Shown piece by piece: positions 6,922-12,820 of a DNA stretch of 12,820 bases. The translations under genes and the position numbers were made by a program. Positions within the stretch are counted from its first letter, which is position 1; each line of letters opens with the position of its first letter. Source of the DNA: Halobacteriales archaeon SW_9_67_25 (GTDB taxonomy: Archaea; Halobacteriota; Halobacteria; Halobacteriales; Haloarculaceae); NCBI GenBank assembly GCA_003022745.1, contig PXSU01000123.1:1-12820 (forward strand), read 5' to 3'. The notes beneath the pieces were generated by a model. It was given only the letters and a program-made list of their open reading frames with translations, was not told where the DNA came from and did not search any database.

Positions 6922-6970
6922 CTGTGCGCCGGTTACCGTCCGCGTCCGGTCCCACGACGCGGAGCCGAGG

Positions 6971-7120
6971 TTTCCAAAAAATATACGCATTCTTGTATTT
7001 AGACCGAAAGAATACGAAGACATGATTTCTTCGGATACTGGTTACGTTCGAATGGATTTCTACCGGAGGAAATAGATATTATATCAGATATATTTTTTGT
7101 ATATTGAATGTACTTGTTCT
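6971..7120. other. AT-rich intergenic island with inverted repeats
   Basis: By hand count 46 of 150 bases are G or C (31%), in a region otherwise far more GC-rich. An 11-bp perfect inverted repeat, CAAAAAATATA at 6975-6985 and its complement at 7089-7099, brackets the island. Inside, CGAAGA (7015-7020) pairs with TCTTCG (7028-7033) around a 7-base loop. No convincing gene is present. It lies between the end of the N-acetyltransferase gene and the LLM promoter, and T-runs on the minus strand (about 6976-6981) could end transcription of the former. It may be foreign DNA or a remnant of a small element. Confidence 0.6.
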
Positions 7121-7122
7121 GC

Positions 7123-7722
7123 CTATACGGACAGCGAGATACCGAACTCGCGTTCGAGCACGTCGTGCCACTCGCGGGGGTCGACCGGCCGTTCGCGTGT
7201 TTCGCCGTTCTCGATGACGGTGAGCGTCCCGGGTTCGAGTTTCCGGTGGCCCGATGGGGTCGCGATGGTGGCGAACGGGTCACTCGTGAACGGGGACTCG
7301 GGGGCGGCCGCGAGGAACTCGCAACTGGCCCGGAAAAAGTCGAGGGTGACCGGGCGGTCCCGGAACACGTAGCGGTTCTGCCAGTCCCCGCCGGGGTTTC
7401 GGAACTGCGCGCAGTAGTCGGCGTCCGGGCGGTCGCTCTCGACGACCCGCCAGGCAACGCCGGCCTCGTCTTCTCTGAGTGTGCCGTCCAGCGGGAGCGG
7501 TTGCCGGATGGTCGGGACGGCGACGCCCACGTCGACGACGTACCGCCGGTCGAGCGTGACACCCTCGGCGCCGTTGCCTTCGGGGTCGCCCGTGATGGCG
7601 ATGTTCTCGAAGGGGACGGTGCGGACGTGTGCCGCCTGGAGGGTCCGCAGGGCCTCGTGGTCGGGCGGGGCGACGTCCGCACGCGCCAGCCCCAGCCGGT
7701 CGAGGTAGCGGTCGGCGTTCAC
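7123..7722 (-). CDS. Arylamine N-acetyltransferase homologue with internal deletion of catalytic core
   Basis: A 199-residue protein of the NAT family, whose members are usually about 260-280 residues. The N-terminus is canonical (MNADRYLDRLGL, LRTLQAAHVRTVPFEN at 25-40), and the C-terminal half matches from RYVVDVGV (catalytic-type Asp at 64) through pEWHDVLEREFGI. Between about residues 56 and 60 the protein jumps from the PFEN region straight to the DVG strand. It lacks the RGGYC-x-E motif with the nucleophilic Cys and the following segment with the His, about 70 residues in all. The junction is in frame, so a protein may be made, but acetyl transfer by the known Cys-His-Asp triad is impossible. 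It starts with GTG overlapping the membrane gene's stop (GTGA), so the two are co-transcribed. Confidence 0.82.
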   Translation of the reverse strand: MNADRYLDRLGLARADVAPPDHEALRTLQAAHVRTVPFENIAITGDPEGNGAEGVTLDRRYVVDVGVAVPTIRQPLPLDGTLREDEAGVAWRVVESDRPDADYCAQFRNPGGDWQNRYVFRDRPVTLDFFRASCEFLAAAPESPFTSDPFATIATPSGHRKLEPGTLTVIENGETRERPVDPREWHDVLEREFGISLSV

Positions 7723-8216
7723 GGTTCCTCACCGGTGTCATCGGGTTCGTCTCCACTCACCTGCTCGCCGGCGGTGACGTACAGTACGGCGAGTGCGACT
7801 GCGGCGACTGTCTCGACGAGGATGGACACGAACTCGACCGCGCCGGCGAAGAGGTGGTCGAGAAACCACTGGACGGTGATGGTCTCGGCGTTGCCGGCGG
7901 CCGGGCCGGCCACGAGGAACAGGCGGTGGCCCCCGAGGTGCCAGCCGAAGTAGGCGACGACGTATCCGAGCATGACGACGACGCCGGCGAGGTAGTAGGG
8001 TCGGCGGTTCTCGGCGCGGCTGGCGGCGTAGATGCCGACGATGACCGCGAGCCCCGAGAGGACGAACACCGGCCAGCGCGCGTCCTGGGGGAGGAGGAAT
8101 CCGGCAGAGAGCCACCGTATCCAGTTGACCGCACCCACTGCCACGTGGATGAGTGCCGCGACGAACACGAGCTGTGACGCGACGAACGCGACCAGCCGCC
8201 GGGTGTTCTCGTCCAT
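7719..8216 (-). CDS. Small integral membrane protein, unknown function
   Basis: A 165-residue protein with about four hydrophobic helices: residues 8-31 (LVAFVASQLVFVAALIHVAVGAV), 49-66 (VFVLSGLAVIVGIYAA), 74-92 (YLAGVVVMLGYVVAYFGW) and 124-148 (GAVEFVSILVETVAAVALAVLYV). A short acidic tail ends the chain. The loop His-rich stretch WHLGGHRLFLV between helices 3 and 4 is notable. No enzyme motif is recognised. Its stop overlaps the GTG start of the truncated N-acetyltransferase, so both share a transcript. The ATG at 8216 is the first Met and directly precedes the first helix. The 94 bp upstream separate it from the YdjM-type gene. Confidence 0.78.
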   Translation of the reverse strand: MDENTRRLVAFVASQLVFVAALIHVAVGAVNWIRWLSAGFLLPQDARWPVFVLSGLAVIVGIYAASRAENRRPYYLAGVVVMLGYVVAYFGWHLGGHRLFLVAGPAAGNAETITVQWFLDHLFAGAVEFVSILVETVAAVALAVLYVTAGEQVSGDEPDDTGEEP

Positions 8217-8310
8217 CGCTGCCGTCTCGGGTCGGCCGGGACTTCAACGCCGCGCATCCGTGCGGCCCGCTGACACGCCCGTGGCGTGCTCACCGGTAGG
8301 TTCGGGCCGG

Positions 8311-8868
8311 TCACTCGATGTACGGCTCGACGTGGTCCGGGACGCGCCTGCGGACGAGCGCGTAGAGGGCGCCCCCGCCCACGAGTCCGACCGCGAGCCA
8401 CCGGACGGGGCCGGCGAAGGTCAGCGCGACCGGCACCGAAAGCAGGGCCGCGAGCAGTGCGTCGCGGGCCGACCCGTCGTAGGGGACGACGTACCGGGCG
8501 CGCAACCACCGGCCCGCCGCGTGGCAGTACACACCGTCGCGGTTCGTCCGCTTCCAGGGGCGCAACTCCCGGCCGCCGCCGAGGATGTCGCTGGCCGAGT
8601 GGACGGCTGCCGCCAGGAATCCGACGGCGGCGGCGACTGCCAGCGGCGTCGGACGGGCGAGCGCGACTGTGACCGTCACCAGCGCAGGGACGAATCCCAG
8701 CACCGGCGCGTGGAGTGTCCGGCGGTGCTGACCCACGAACATGTCGATGTCGGGCGCGAACCCGCCCACGGCACCGCCGACCGCCGCGGCCGACGCCAGC
8801 GCCGGGTCCACGCGTGCCACGGCGGCCGCGAACACGAGTCCGACGAGGACGTGGGTCGGCGCCATCAT
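8311..8868 (-). CDS. YdjM-type membrane-bound metal-dependent hydrolase
   Basis: A 185-residue membrane protein with the YdjM/LexA-binding-inner-membrane-associated hydrolase pattern. It has MMAPTH at the start (His6), a first hydrophobic helix, FAPDIDM (Asp40, Asp42), QHRRTLHAPVLG (His48, His53), and VHSASDILGGGRELRPW (His90, Asp94). These residues would bind metal near the membrane face. Two more hydrophobic segments lie in the C-terminal third. The biological substrate of this family is not established, though links with lipid or phosphoester turnover are often suggested. The ATG at 8868 overlaps the TGA of the CDP-alcohol phosphotransferase gene, so translation is probably coupled; the adjacent ATG at 8865 is the alternative start. 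Confidence 0.85.
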   Translation of the reverse strand: MMAPTHVLVGLVFAAAVARVDPALASAAAVGGAVGGFAPDIDMFVGQHRRTLHAPVLGFVPALVTVTVALARPTPLAVAAAVGFLAAAVHSASDILGGGRELRPWKRTNRDGVYCHAAGRWLRARYVVPYDGSARDALLAALLSVPVALTFAGPVRWLAVGLVGGGALYALVRRRVPDHVEPYIE

Positions 8869-9635
8869 GGCCGGTAGTAGCCCGCCATCACGAGGTAGTC
8901 CCGCCCGAACATCGCCAGGGAAGGCGTCAGCACGACGGCCGCGAGGACCGCGAGGGTATCCGGCGTGACCAGGGGCAACAGCGCGACAGTAAGAAAGGCC
9001 ATCTGCAGGCCGGAAAACGTCCGCCGGAGCGAGTGGGGCGAGAGGTCGTGGACCGGCAGGCCCCGCCACCGGCGGTACCCGCGGCCGGCCTTGAAGCAAT
9101 AGCGGGCGGCCGCCAGCGACAGGTACCAGACCGGCAGCCGTCCCCAGGCGACGGCGACGCCCGGCGCGACGACGAACCCGAGCGTGTCGACAGCCATGTC
9201 GAGGCGCTCGCCAAAGTGCGATTCGGTGCCCGTGTAGCGGGCAAGCCGGCCGTCGACCTGGTCGAGGGCGGCGCCGAGGCCGTAACAGAGGCCGGGCACC
9301 CAGGCGATGGCGCCGGCCACTCCCGGCGGGACGAGCGCGGTGGTCGGCCCGAGCGCGACGAACCCGCCGACGGCCGCGAACAGCCACCCCCGCATCAGCG
9401 TCACGGCGTTGGCCGCACGCACCGCGACCGGGCCCCCCTCGCGGCGGGAGTGAAAGAAGTACGCCTCGTAGGCGAGCAGCGGCGCCGCGACGCCGGCCCA
9501 GGCCAGTGCCGCCCGGCTGCCGGCCAGCCGACCGAGGGTAGCCGTCCCGCCCGCGAGGACCGCGAGGGTTCCGCCGCCGACGAACAGCCACCGGCGGCGG
9601 ACGTGTGGCCGGGCCACGAGGTCGATGACGCTCAT
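8865..9635 (-). CDS. CDP-alcohol phosphatidyltransferase family protein
   Basis: A 256-residue multi-pass membrane protein with the complete CDP-OH-P signature: Asp125-x2-Asp128-Gly129-x2-Ala-Arg133, eight residues, Gly142-x3-Asp146-x3-Asp150. The preceding NAVTLMR (77-82) is the expected first-helix motif. These enzymes swap CMP from a CDP-alcohol for another alcohol; in archaea they attach polar head groups such as serine, inositol phosphate or glycerol phosphate to CDP-archaeol. Several hydrophobic helices before and after the signature fit membrane embedding. Its ATG overlaps the stop of the reductase fusion gene (ATGA at 9632-9635) and its own stop overlaps the YdjM start, a tight three-gene operon. 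Which alcohol is used is unknown. Confidence 0.9.
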   Translation of the reverse strand: MSVIDLVARPHVRRRWLFVGGGTLAVLAGGTATLGRLAGSRAALAWAGVAAPLLAYEAYFFHSRREGGPVAVRAANAVTLMRGWLFAAVGGFVALGPTTALVPPGVAGAIAWVPGLCYGLGAALDQVDGRLARYTGTESHFGERLDMAVDTLGFVVAPGVAVAWGRLPVWYLSLAAARYCFKAGRGYRRWRGLPVHDLSPHSLRRTFSGLQMAFLTVALLPLVTPDTLAVLAAVVLTPSLAMFGRDYLVMAGYYRP

Positions 9636-11389
9636 CGGGTAAACTCCGGGTCTTCGAGGGTAGCAATCTGCTCGCGTTCGGCGTCGGTCAGCCGCGCGCT
9701 CGCGGCCCGCAAATTCTCGACCACGTGAGCGGGCGTGATGCTGGAGGGGATGGGCACGACCCCCTCTGTCACGTTCCAGGCGAGTACGACCCCTGCCGGC
9801 GAGAGGGCACGGTCGGCCGCGATCTCGGCCAGCACGTCCTCGGCGAGCAGGCCCGGCGCCGAGAGCGGCGAGTGTGCGACCACCCGGATGCCCCGCTCGC
9901 GGCAGAAGGCGACCAGGTCGTGCCGGGGCCGGTAGGGGTGGCGCTCGACCTGGACGAGCGCGGGCGGGACCGTCGCGGCCCCGAGCACTCGCTCTAGCTG
10001 GTCGCGGGTGACGTTACAGAGCCCGAGGGTGCGTGCCCAGCCCCGCTCGTGGACGCCCTCCAGGTTGGCCCAGGCCTCGGTCAGCGAGAGGTCGACAGTC
10101 GCACGCTCGCCGCCGGCCGTCTCGGGGAAGGCAAGCGCCTCCTGTTCGCTGACTGGCTTCTCGGCCAGCCGCCGGAGCGGTCCCTGGTAGACCCAGGCCT
10201 CGGGCCAGTGTAGGGCATAGCAGTCGAAGGCCTCGATGCCGAGTTCCGCCAGGCTCCCCGCACACGCCTCCGCGACGTGGCCGTGGTTGGTGTTCCAGAC
10301 CTTCCCGAGGAGGAAGACGCGCTCGCGGTCGGGCGCACCCGGCGCCGCGAGGACGTCGCCGATGCGGTGCTCGTTGCCGTACAGTTCCGCCGAGTCCAGC
10401 AGCCGGTAGCCGGCGTCCAGCGCCCCCGCGATGGAGTCGGCGCGGTCGACGTACTCCCCGTCGCGGTACCGCGAACAGCCGAACCCGATGGGGGGCAGGC
10501 GTAGCGCACTCGCGCCCACCTCGCTGTCGGGGACAGTCCCGCCACGGGGTTCGGTCGCGTGCGGGCGGACCACGGACGGGGGCGTGTGGTCGGCCGTCAC
10601 ACCGCAGGCGTCGACGGGGACAGGTCCGTTCTCGCTGGCTGCCCGCTCGATCCCATTGCAGACCGCGACGAGGTGGGCGCCCCGGCGGGCGCTCGCACGC
10701 GGCCGGTCCCCGTCGGCGATGGCGGTCGCGAACCGCTCGACGTCCGCCAGGCGGGGTCGCTCGTCGGCGGGCTGTTGGGGCGGCACGTCGGTGTACTCGC
10801 GGCCAGTGCGGGCATAGGAGAGGTCGCCGGGGGCGGGCCCGCGGCCGCCAGCGTCCCGGAGGTAGATCGACCCGCCGTCGCCGTGGAGTTCGAGGCCGTA
10901 GAACTCCCGGCTCCGGTGGGGAGCATAGAGGCTGGCCGTCAGACGTACGACCGGGCCGTCGAAGGAAAGCGTCGCCTCGATGTGGGTCGGCGCCTCCGGG
11001 TTCTTCTCCTCGTCGGCCGGCCAGACGTCCAGCACGTCGGCGGCCCGCACCCGCTGGACGGGGCCGAACCACGCGACGAGCAAAGAGAGCGGGTAAACGG
11101 CGCCGTCGTACAGCGGGCCGACCGCCAGGAAGGAGTCGGGCCGGTCGTGCCACCCGGTCACGCGCCCGACGTGGGCGGCGTGGCTGGTCAGGTTCAGGGC
11201 CAGCGGCGCATCCAGGGCGTCGAGGGCCGACCCGAGGTCGGTGAAGGCGTCGGCGCCGTGGGCGGCGGCCAGCCGCTCGGCCCGGCCGGGATCGAGGTCG
11301 CACACCCCCGCGAGCCGGAGCGGCGAGCCGTCGAGGCCGGCCGCGTACTGGTCCGCGACCGCCCCGGCGCCGACGAAGACGCAGTCCAC
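9632..11389 (-). CDS. Gfo/Idh/MocA oxidoreductase - aldo/keto reductase fusion, internally deleted in the Gfo half
   Basis: A 585-residue two-domain NAD(P) enzyme. Residues 1-260 resemble Gfo/Idh/MocA dehydrogenases: Rossmann motif GAGAVAD at 8-14, GVCDLDPGRAERLAAAHG, the GPLYDGAVYPLSLL strand, and WFGPVQRV. Directly after LNLTSHAAH (residue 73) the sequence jumps to VGRVTGW, skipping about 60-70 residues including the EKP motif with the active-site Lys. Residues 295-585 are a full aldo/keto reductase with the tetrad Asp332 and Tyr337 (DSAELYGNE), Lys363 (LGKVWN) and His394 (YALHWPE), plus the cofactor segment IPSSITPAHVVENL. So the AKR half should work while the Gfo half should not. The GTG start at 11389 is chosen from the Rossmann start and a TATA-like box 27 bp upstream. 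Confidence 0.85.
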   Translation of the reverse strand: MDCVFVGAGAVADQYAAGLDGSPLRLAGVCDLDPGRAERLAAAHGADAFTDLGSALDALDAPLALNLTSHAAHVGRVTGWHDRPDSFLAVGPLYDGAVYPLSLLVAWFGPVQRVRAADVLDVWPADEEKNPEAPTHIEATLSFDGPVVRLTASLYAPHRSREFYGLELHGDGGSIYLRDAGGRGPAPGDLSYARTGREYTDVPPQQPADERPRLADVERFATAIADGDRPRASARRGAHLVAVCNGIERAASENGPVPVDACGVTADHTPPSVVRPHATEPRGGTVPDSEVGASALRLPPIGFGCSRYRDGEYVDRADSIAGALDAGYRLLDSAELYGNEHRIGDVLAAPGAPDRERVFLLGKVWNTNHGHVAEACAGSLAELGIEAFDCYALHWPEAWVYQGPLRRLAEKPVSEQEALAFPETAGGERATVDLSLTEAWANLEGVHERGWARTLGLCNVTRDQLERVLGAATVPPALVQVERHPYRPRHDLVAFCRERGIRVVAHSPLSAPGLLAEDVLAEIAADRALSPAGVVLAWNVTEGVVPIPSSITPAHVVENLRAASARLTDAEREQIATLEDPEFTR

Positions 11390-11410
11390 ACACCCACACA
11401 GGCCCCGGTT

Positions 11411-11421
11411 CTCAAAAAACC
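11411..11421 (-). promoter_or_regulatory. TATA-like box for the reductase-CDP-alcohol operon
   Basis: On the minus strand GGTTTTTTGAG is centred about 27 bp before the GTG at 11389. This supports a leaderless GTG start, since no nearby ATG fits both the spacing and the Rossmann fold. Confidence 0.5.
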
Positions 11422-11554
11422 ACACCGTTGGCTGCGGACCACAGACTTTAGCCGTTCCATTCCCTGACACGACCATGGTGAACCCGCCCGCTCCCAGGAG
11501 CGCCCGACCGAGCGACAGCACGCGGAATCCGGCCGGCGATTGCGAGTGACACGG

Positions 11555-11853
11555 ATGCCGGCACGCGCGCTGTACTTCACGGCCCCCGGGAGGTGACAGT
11601 CAGGGAGCGACCGATCCCCGAGCCCGGTCCGGGAGAGGTCCGCGTCCGGACCGAGCGCTCGGCAATCAGCACCGGGACGGAACTGCTCGTCTACCGGGAC
11701 GAGGTGCCCGCCGACGTCGAGACAGACGCGACCCTCGCTGAGTGGCTGTCGGCGCGCCGCCGGCAGGTCGAGGCGGGCGAACTGACCTACCTGACCCACC
11801 AGCTGGACCTGCTGGGGCGGTACGGCAAAGCGGGACCCGGCACGAGCGGATGA
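11555..11853 (+). pseudogene. Zinc-type alcohol dehydrogenase, frameshifted and truncated
   Basis: From the ATG at 11555 the frame gives MPARALYFTAP, then hits a stop at a run of five C (11583-11587). One more C would read on into VTVRERPIPEPGPGEVRVRT, then SAISTGTELLVYRDEVPADV, a typical medium-chain zinc-dehydrogenase N-terminus. The likeness ends after VETDATL, about 60 residues in, where a family member would run about 330 residues. Instead a different 37-residue tail follows, EWLSARRRQVEAG and LTYLTHQLDLLGRYGKAG, ending at 11853. The catalytic domain's zinc ligands beyond the first strand and the whole cofactor domain are absent. The tail may be the 3' end of another, unrecognised gene joined by a deletion. 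Translation could restart at GTG 11593, giving 86 residues. Divergent from the reductase operon. Confidence 0.75.
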
Positions 11854-11916
11854 AAAGAGGGCGGGGCCCGGACGGCGAACCGGCCACGGCAGGTGAGGAG
11901 CGGGCGGAACGGACGG

Positions 11917-12714
11917 TCACTCCGCGACGTCGCACAGTCGCTCGAAGGCGTGGCCGTACGCGTCGGCGACGGCTTCCGGGTCGCGCCCGTCGCTCCCCAG
12001 CGGCGGCAGGTCGGCGCGTGCCGCGGGGTCGAGGAGGTCCTCGACGGCGTCGACGCGTTCCTCCAGCCGCCCCTCGCGGGGGCTCCGGGAGGCGACCTCG
12101 CAGGCCCGCCAGAAGCGGCTCCCCCCGTAGAGGCGGGCCTCCCGCGGTTCGACAACGGCGACCGCGTCGGGTTCGAACGCCCGGAGCGGCCGCGCCACGT
12201 CGCCGTACGATTCCACGACTGCGCGGTCGGTCCGAGCGACGGTCTCGCCGAGTGCCGCCAGCGCCGGGAGGTGACGGGCCTCCATCACCCGGTTGAACTC
12301 CTCGGTCGATGAGACCGCGACCGCGTCTTCCAGCGGGAGCGCCGCCCGGGCGGGGTCGGGCACGTCGACGGTCCCGTTGACGACGAACCCGTCTCCGACG
12401 CGGTCGAGGAGGAACTCGCGGTCCTCCCGCCCCAGTAGTCCGGTCCCGGGGCCGGGCGATGGCCGCCACAGCCGGTGGACCGCGTTGACGTCCACGGGGG
12501 CGAGCGTGCCCGGGCTGGCGGCCGCCAGCGTCGCGGCGTCCCCACCGTGGAGTGTGGCCGCGTCCAGCGCCGCCCGGACGTCGTCGTGGTGGAACCAGTA
12601 GTCGTTGCCAGCGCGGGGTTTGAACCCCACGGCGCCGGTGTGGGCGACCAGCCCGGCCGCGAAGGTGGTCTTGCCGGCGTCGACCGCGTCCGCACCCGCC
12701 ACGAGTAGCTTCAT
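11917..12714 (-). CDS. P-loop ATPase/GTPase, CobB/BioD-like, function unknown
   Basis: A 265-residue soluble protein beginning with a deviant Walker A loop, GADAVDAGKTTFAAGL (Gly7 to Thr17), of the type seen in dethiobiotin synthetase, CobB and MinD-like P-loop enzymes, where an Asp replaces the usual first loop glycine spacing. The following KPRAGNDYWFHHDD resembles the KP segment after the P-loop in that group. A later VVESYGDVARPL stretch sits where the Walker B-like acid and the ESxG/A-type motif would be (ExxG). No amidotransferase domain is present, so it is not a full cobyrinic acid synthase. It starts at an ATGA overlap with the upstream partial gene, so the two form an operon. The true substrate is unknown; haloarchaea carry such predicted ATPases without assigned roles. 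Confidence 0.78.
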   Translation of the reverse strand: MKLLVAGADAVDAGKTTFAAGLVAHTGAVGFKPRAGNDYWFHHDDVRAALDAATLHGGDAATLAAASPGTLAPVDVNAVHRLWRPSPGPGTGLLGREDREFLLDRVGDGFVVNGTVDVPDPARAALPLEDAVAVSSTEEFNRVMEARHLPALAALGETVARTDRAVVESYGDVARPLRAFEPDAVAVVEPREARLYGGSRFWRACEVASRSPREGRLEERVDAVEDLLDPAARADLPPLGSDGRDPEAVADAYGHAFERLCDVAE

Positions 12715-12820
12715 CGCTCGAGACCGTAGTGGCCCGGCTCCGCCTCGCTTCGCGGCTCGGCGAAGACGAACGACTCCGCGTTTTGCATCATCCAGGGGAT
12801 CGCCCAGTCCAGCAGGACGT
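12711..12820 (-). CDS. Unidentified protein, C-terminal end only
   Basis: The last 36 residues of a minus-strand gene that continues beyond the right edge: VLLDWAIPWMMQNAESFVFA, then EPRSEAEPGHYGLER and a TGA at 12711-12713. The stop overlaps the start of the P-loop ATPase gene (ATGA), so the two are likely translated together. Too little is visible to name a family. The acidic tail and codon use match the neighbours. Confidence 0.65.
   Translation of the reverse strand, partial: VLLDWAIPWMMQNAESFVFAEPRSEAEPGHYGLER

Noticed and set aside
6890..6955. N-terminal extension of the LLM oxidoreductase to an upstream ATG
   Set aside because: The extra 22 residues are unlike the family, and a TATA-like box with correct spacing lies inside that stretch, marking 6889 as the start.
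5879..7075. Plus-strand open frame of 398 codons opposite the LLM oxidoreductase
   Set aside because: Antisense shadow of an intact conserved gene; the acidic look comes from complementing a codon-biased strand.
7023..7076. Seventeen-codon plus-strand open frame inside the AT-rich island
   Set aside because: Too short, without promoter or conserved motif; chance is a sufficient explanation.

Overview
The window looks like chromosomal DNA of a haloarchaeon (class Halobacteria). GC content is very high, the predicted proteins are rich in Asp and Glu, and several genes have a TATA-like box 27-28 bp before the start codon, as expected for leaderless archaeal transcripts. Families typical of haloarchaea are present: F420/LLM-type oxidoreductase, IclR regulators and a CDP-alcohol (archaeal lipid) phosphotransferase. 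No rRNA, tRNA, CRISPR array or intact transposase was seen.

Left part (1-5345): the 3' end of an enoyl-CoA hydratase gene faces an IclR-type regulator gene that is broken by a frameshift at a 20-bp imperfect tandem repeat. Divergent from the regulator is an acetolactate-synthase-like ThDP enzyme. A palindromic repeat of about 175 bp follows. Then come a tandem-duplicated EthD-domain protein and an HD-domain phosphohydrolase, one base apart and so probably one operon, and a small acidic haloarchaeal protein. The make-up suggests a small catabolic or CoA-linked locus, but no substrate can be named.

Middle part (5379-8310), all on the minus strand: a PaaI-type hotdog thioesterase; a C-terminal scrap resembling a phenylacetate-CoA-ligase-type enzyme; an LLM-class oxidoreductase; an AT-rich island (about 31% GC); an arylamine N-acetyltransferase homologue that lacks the segment carrying its catalytic Cys and His; and an overlapping small membrane protein gene.

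Right part (8311-12820): a minus-strand operon with overlapping start and stop codons encodes a Gfo/Idh/MocA-aldo/keto reductase fusion, a CDP-alcohol phosphotransferase and a YdjM-type membrane hydrolase. The Gfo half has an apparent internal deletion. Divergent from this operon is a frameshifted, truncated zinc-type alcohol dehydrogenase gene. A CobB/BioD-like P-loop ATPase follows, and the 3' end of an unidentified gene lies at the window edge.

The main theme is gene decay. Five loci (IclR, ligase remnant, N-acetyltransferase, Gfo half and ADH) show duplications, deletions or frameshifts inside otherwise well-conserved coding sequence. The best candidate for an undescribed function is the divergent IclR / ThDP enzyme / tandem EthD / HD cluster. 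Second is the redox-enzyme plus CDP-alcohol transferase operon, which may make a polyol or lipid head group.
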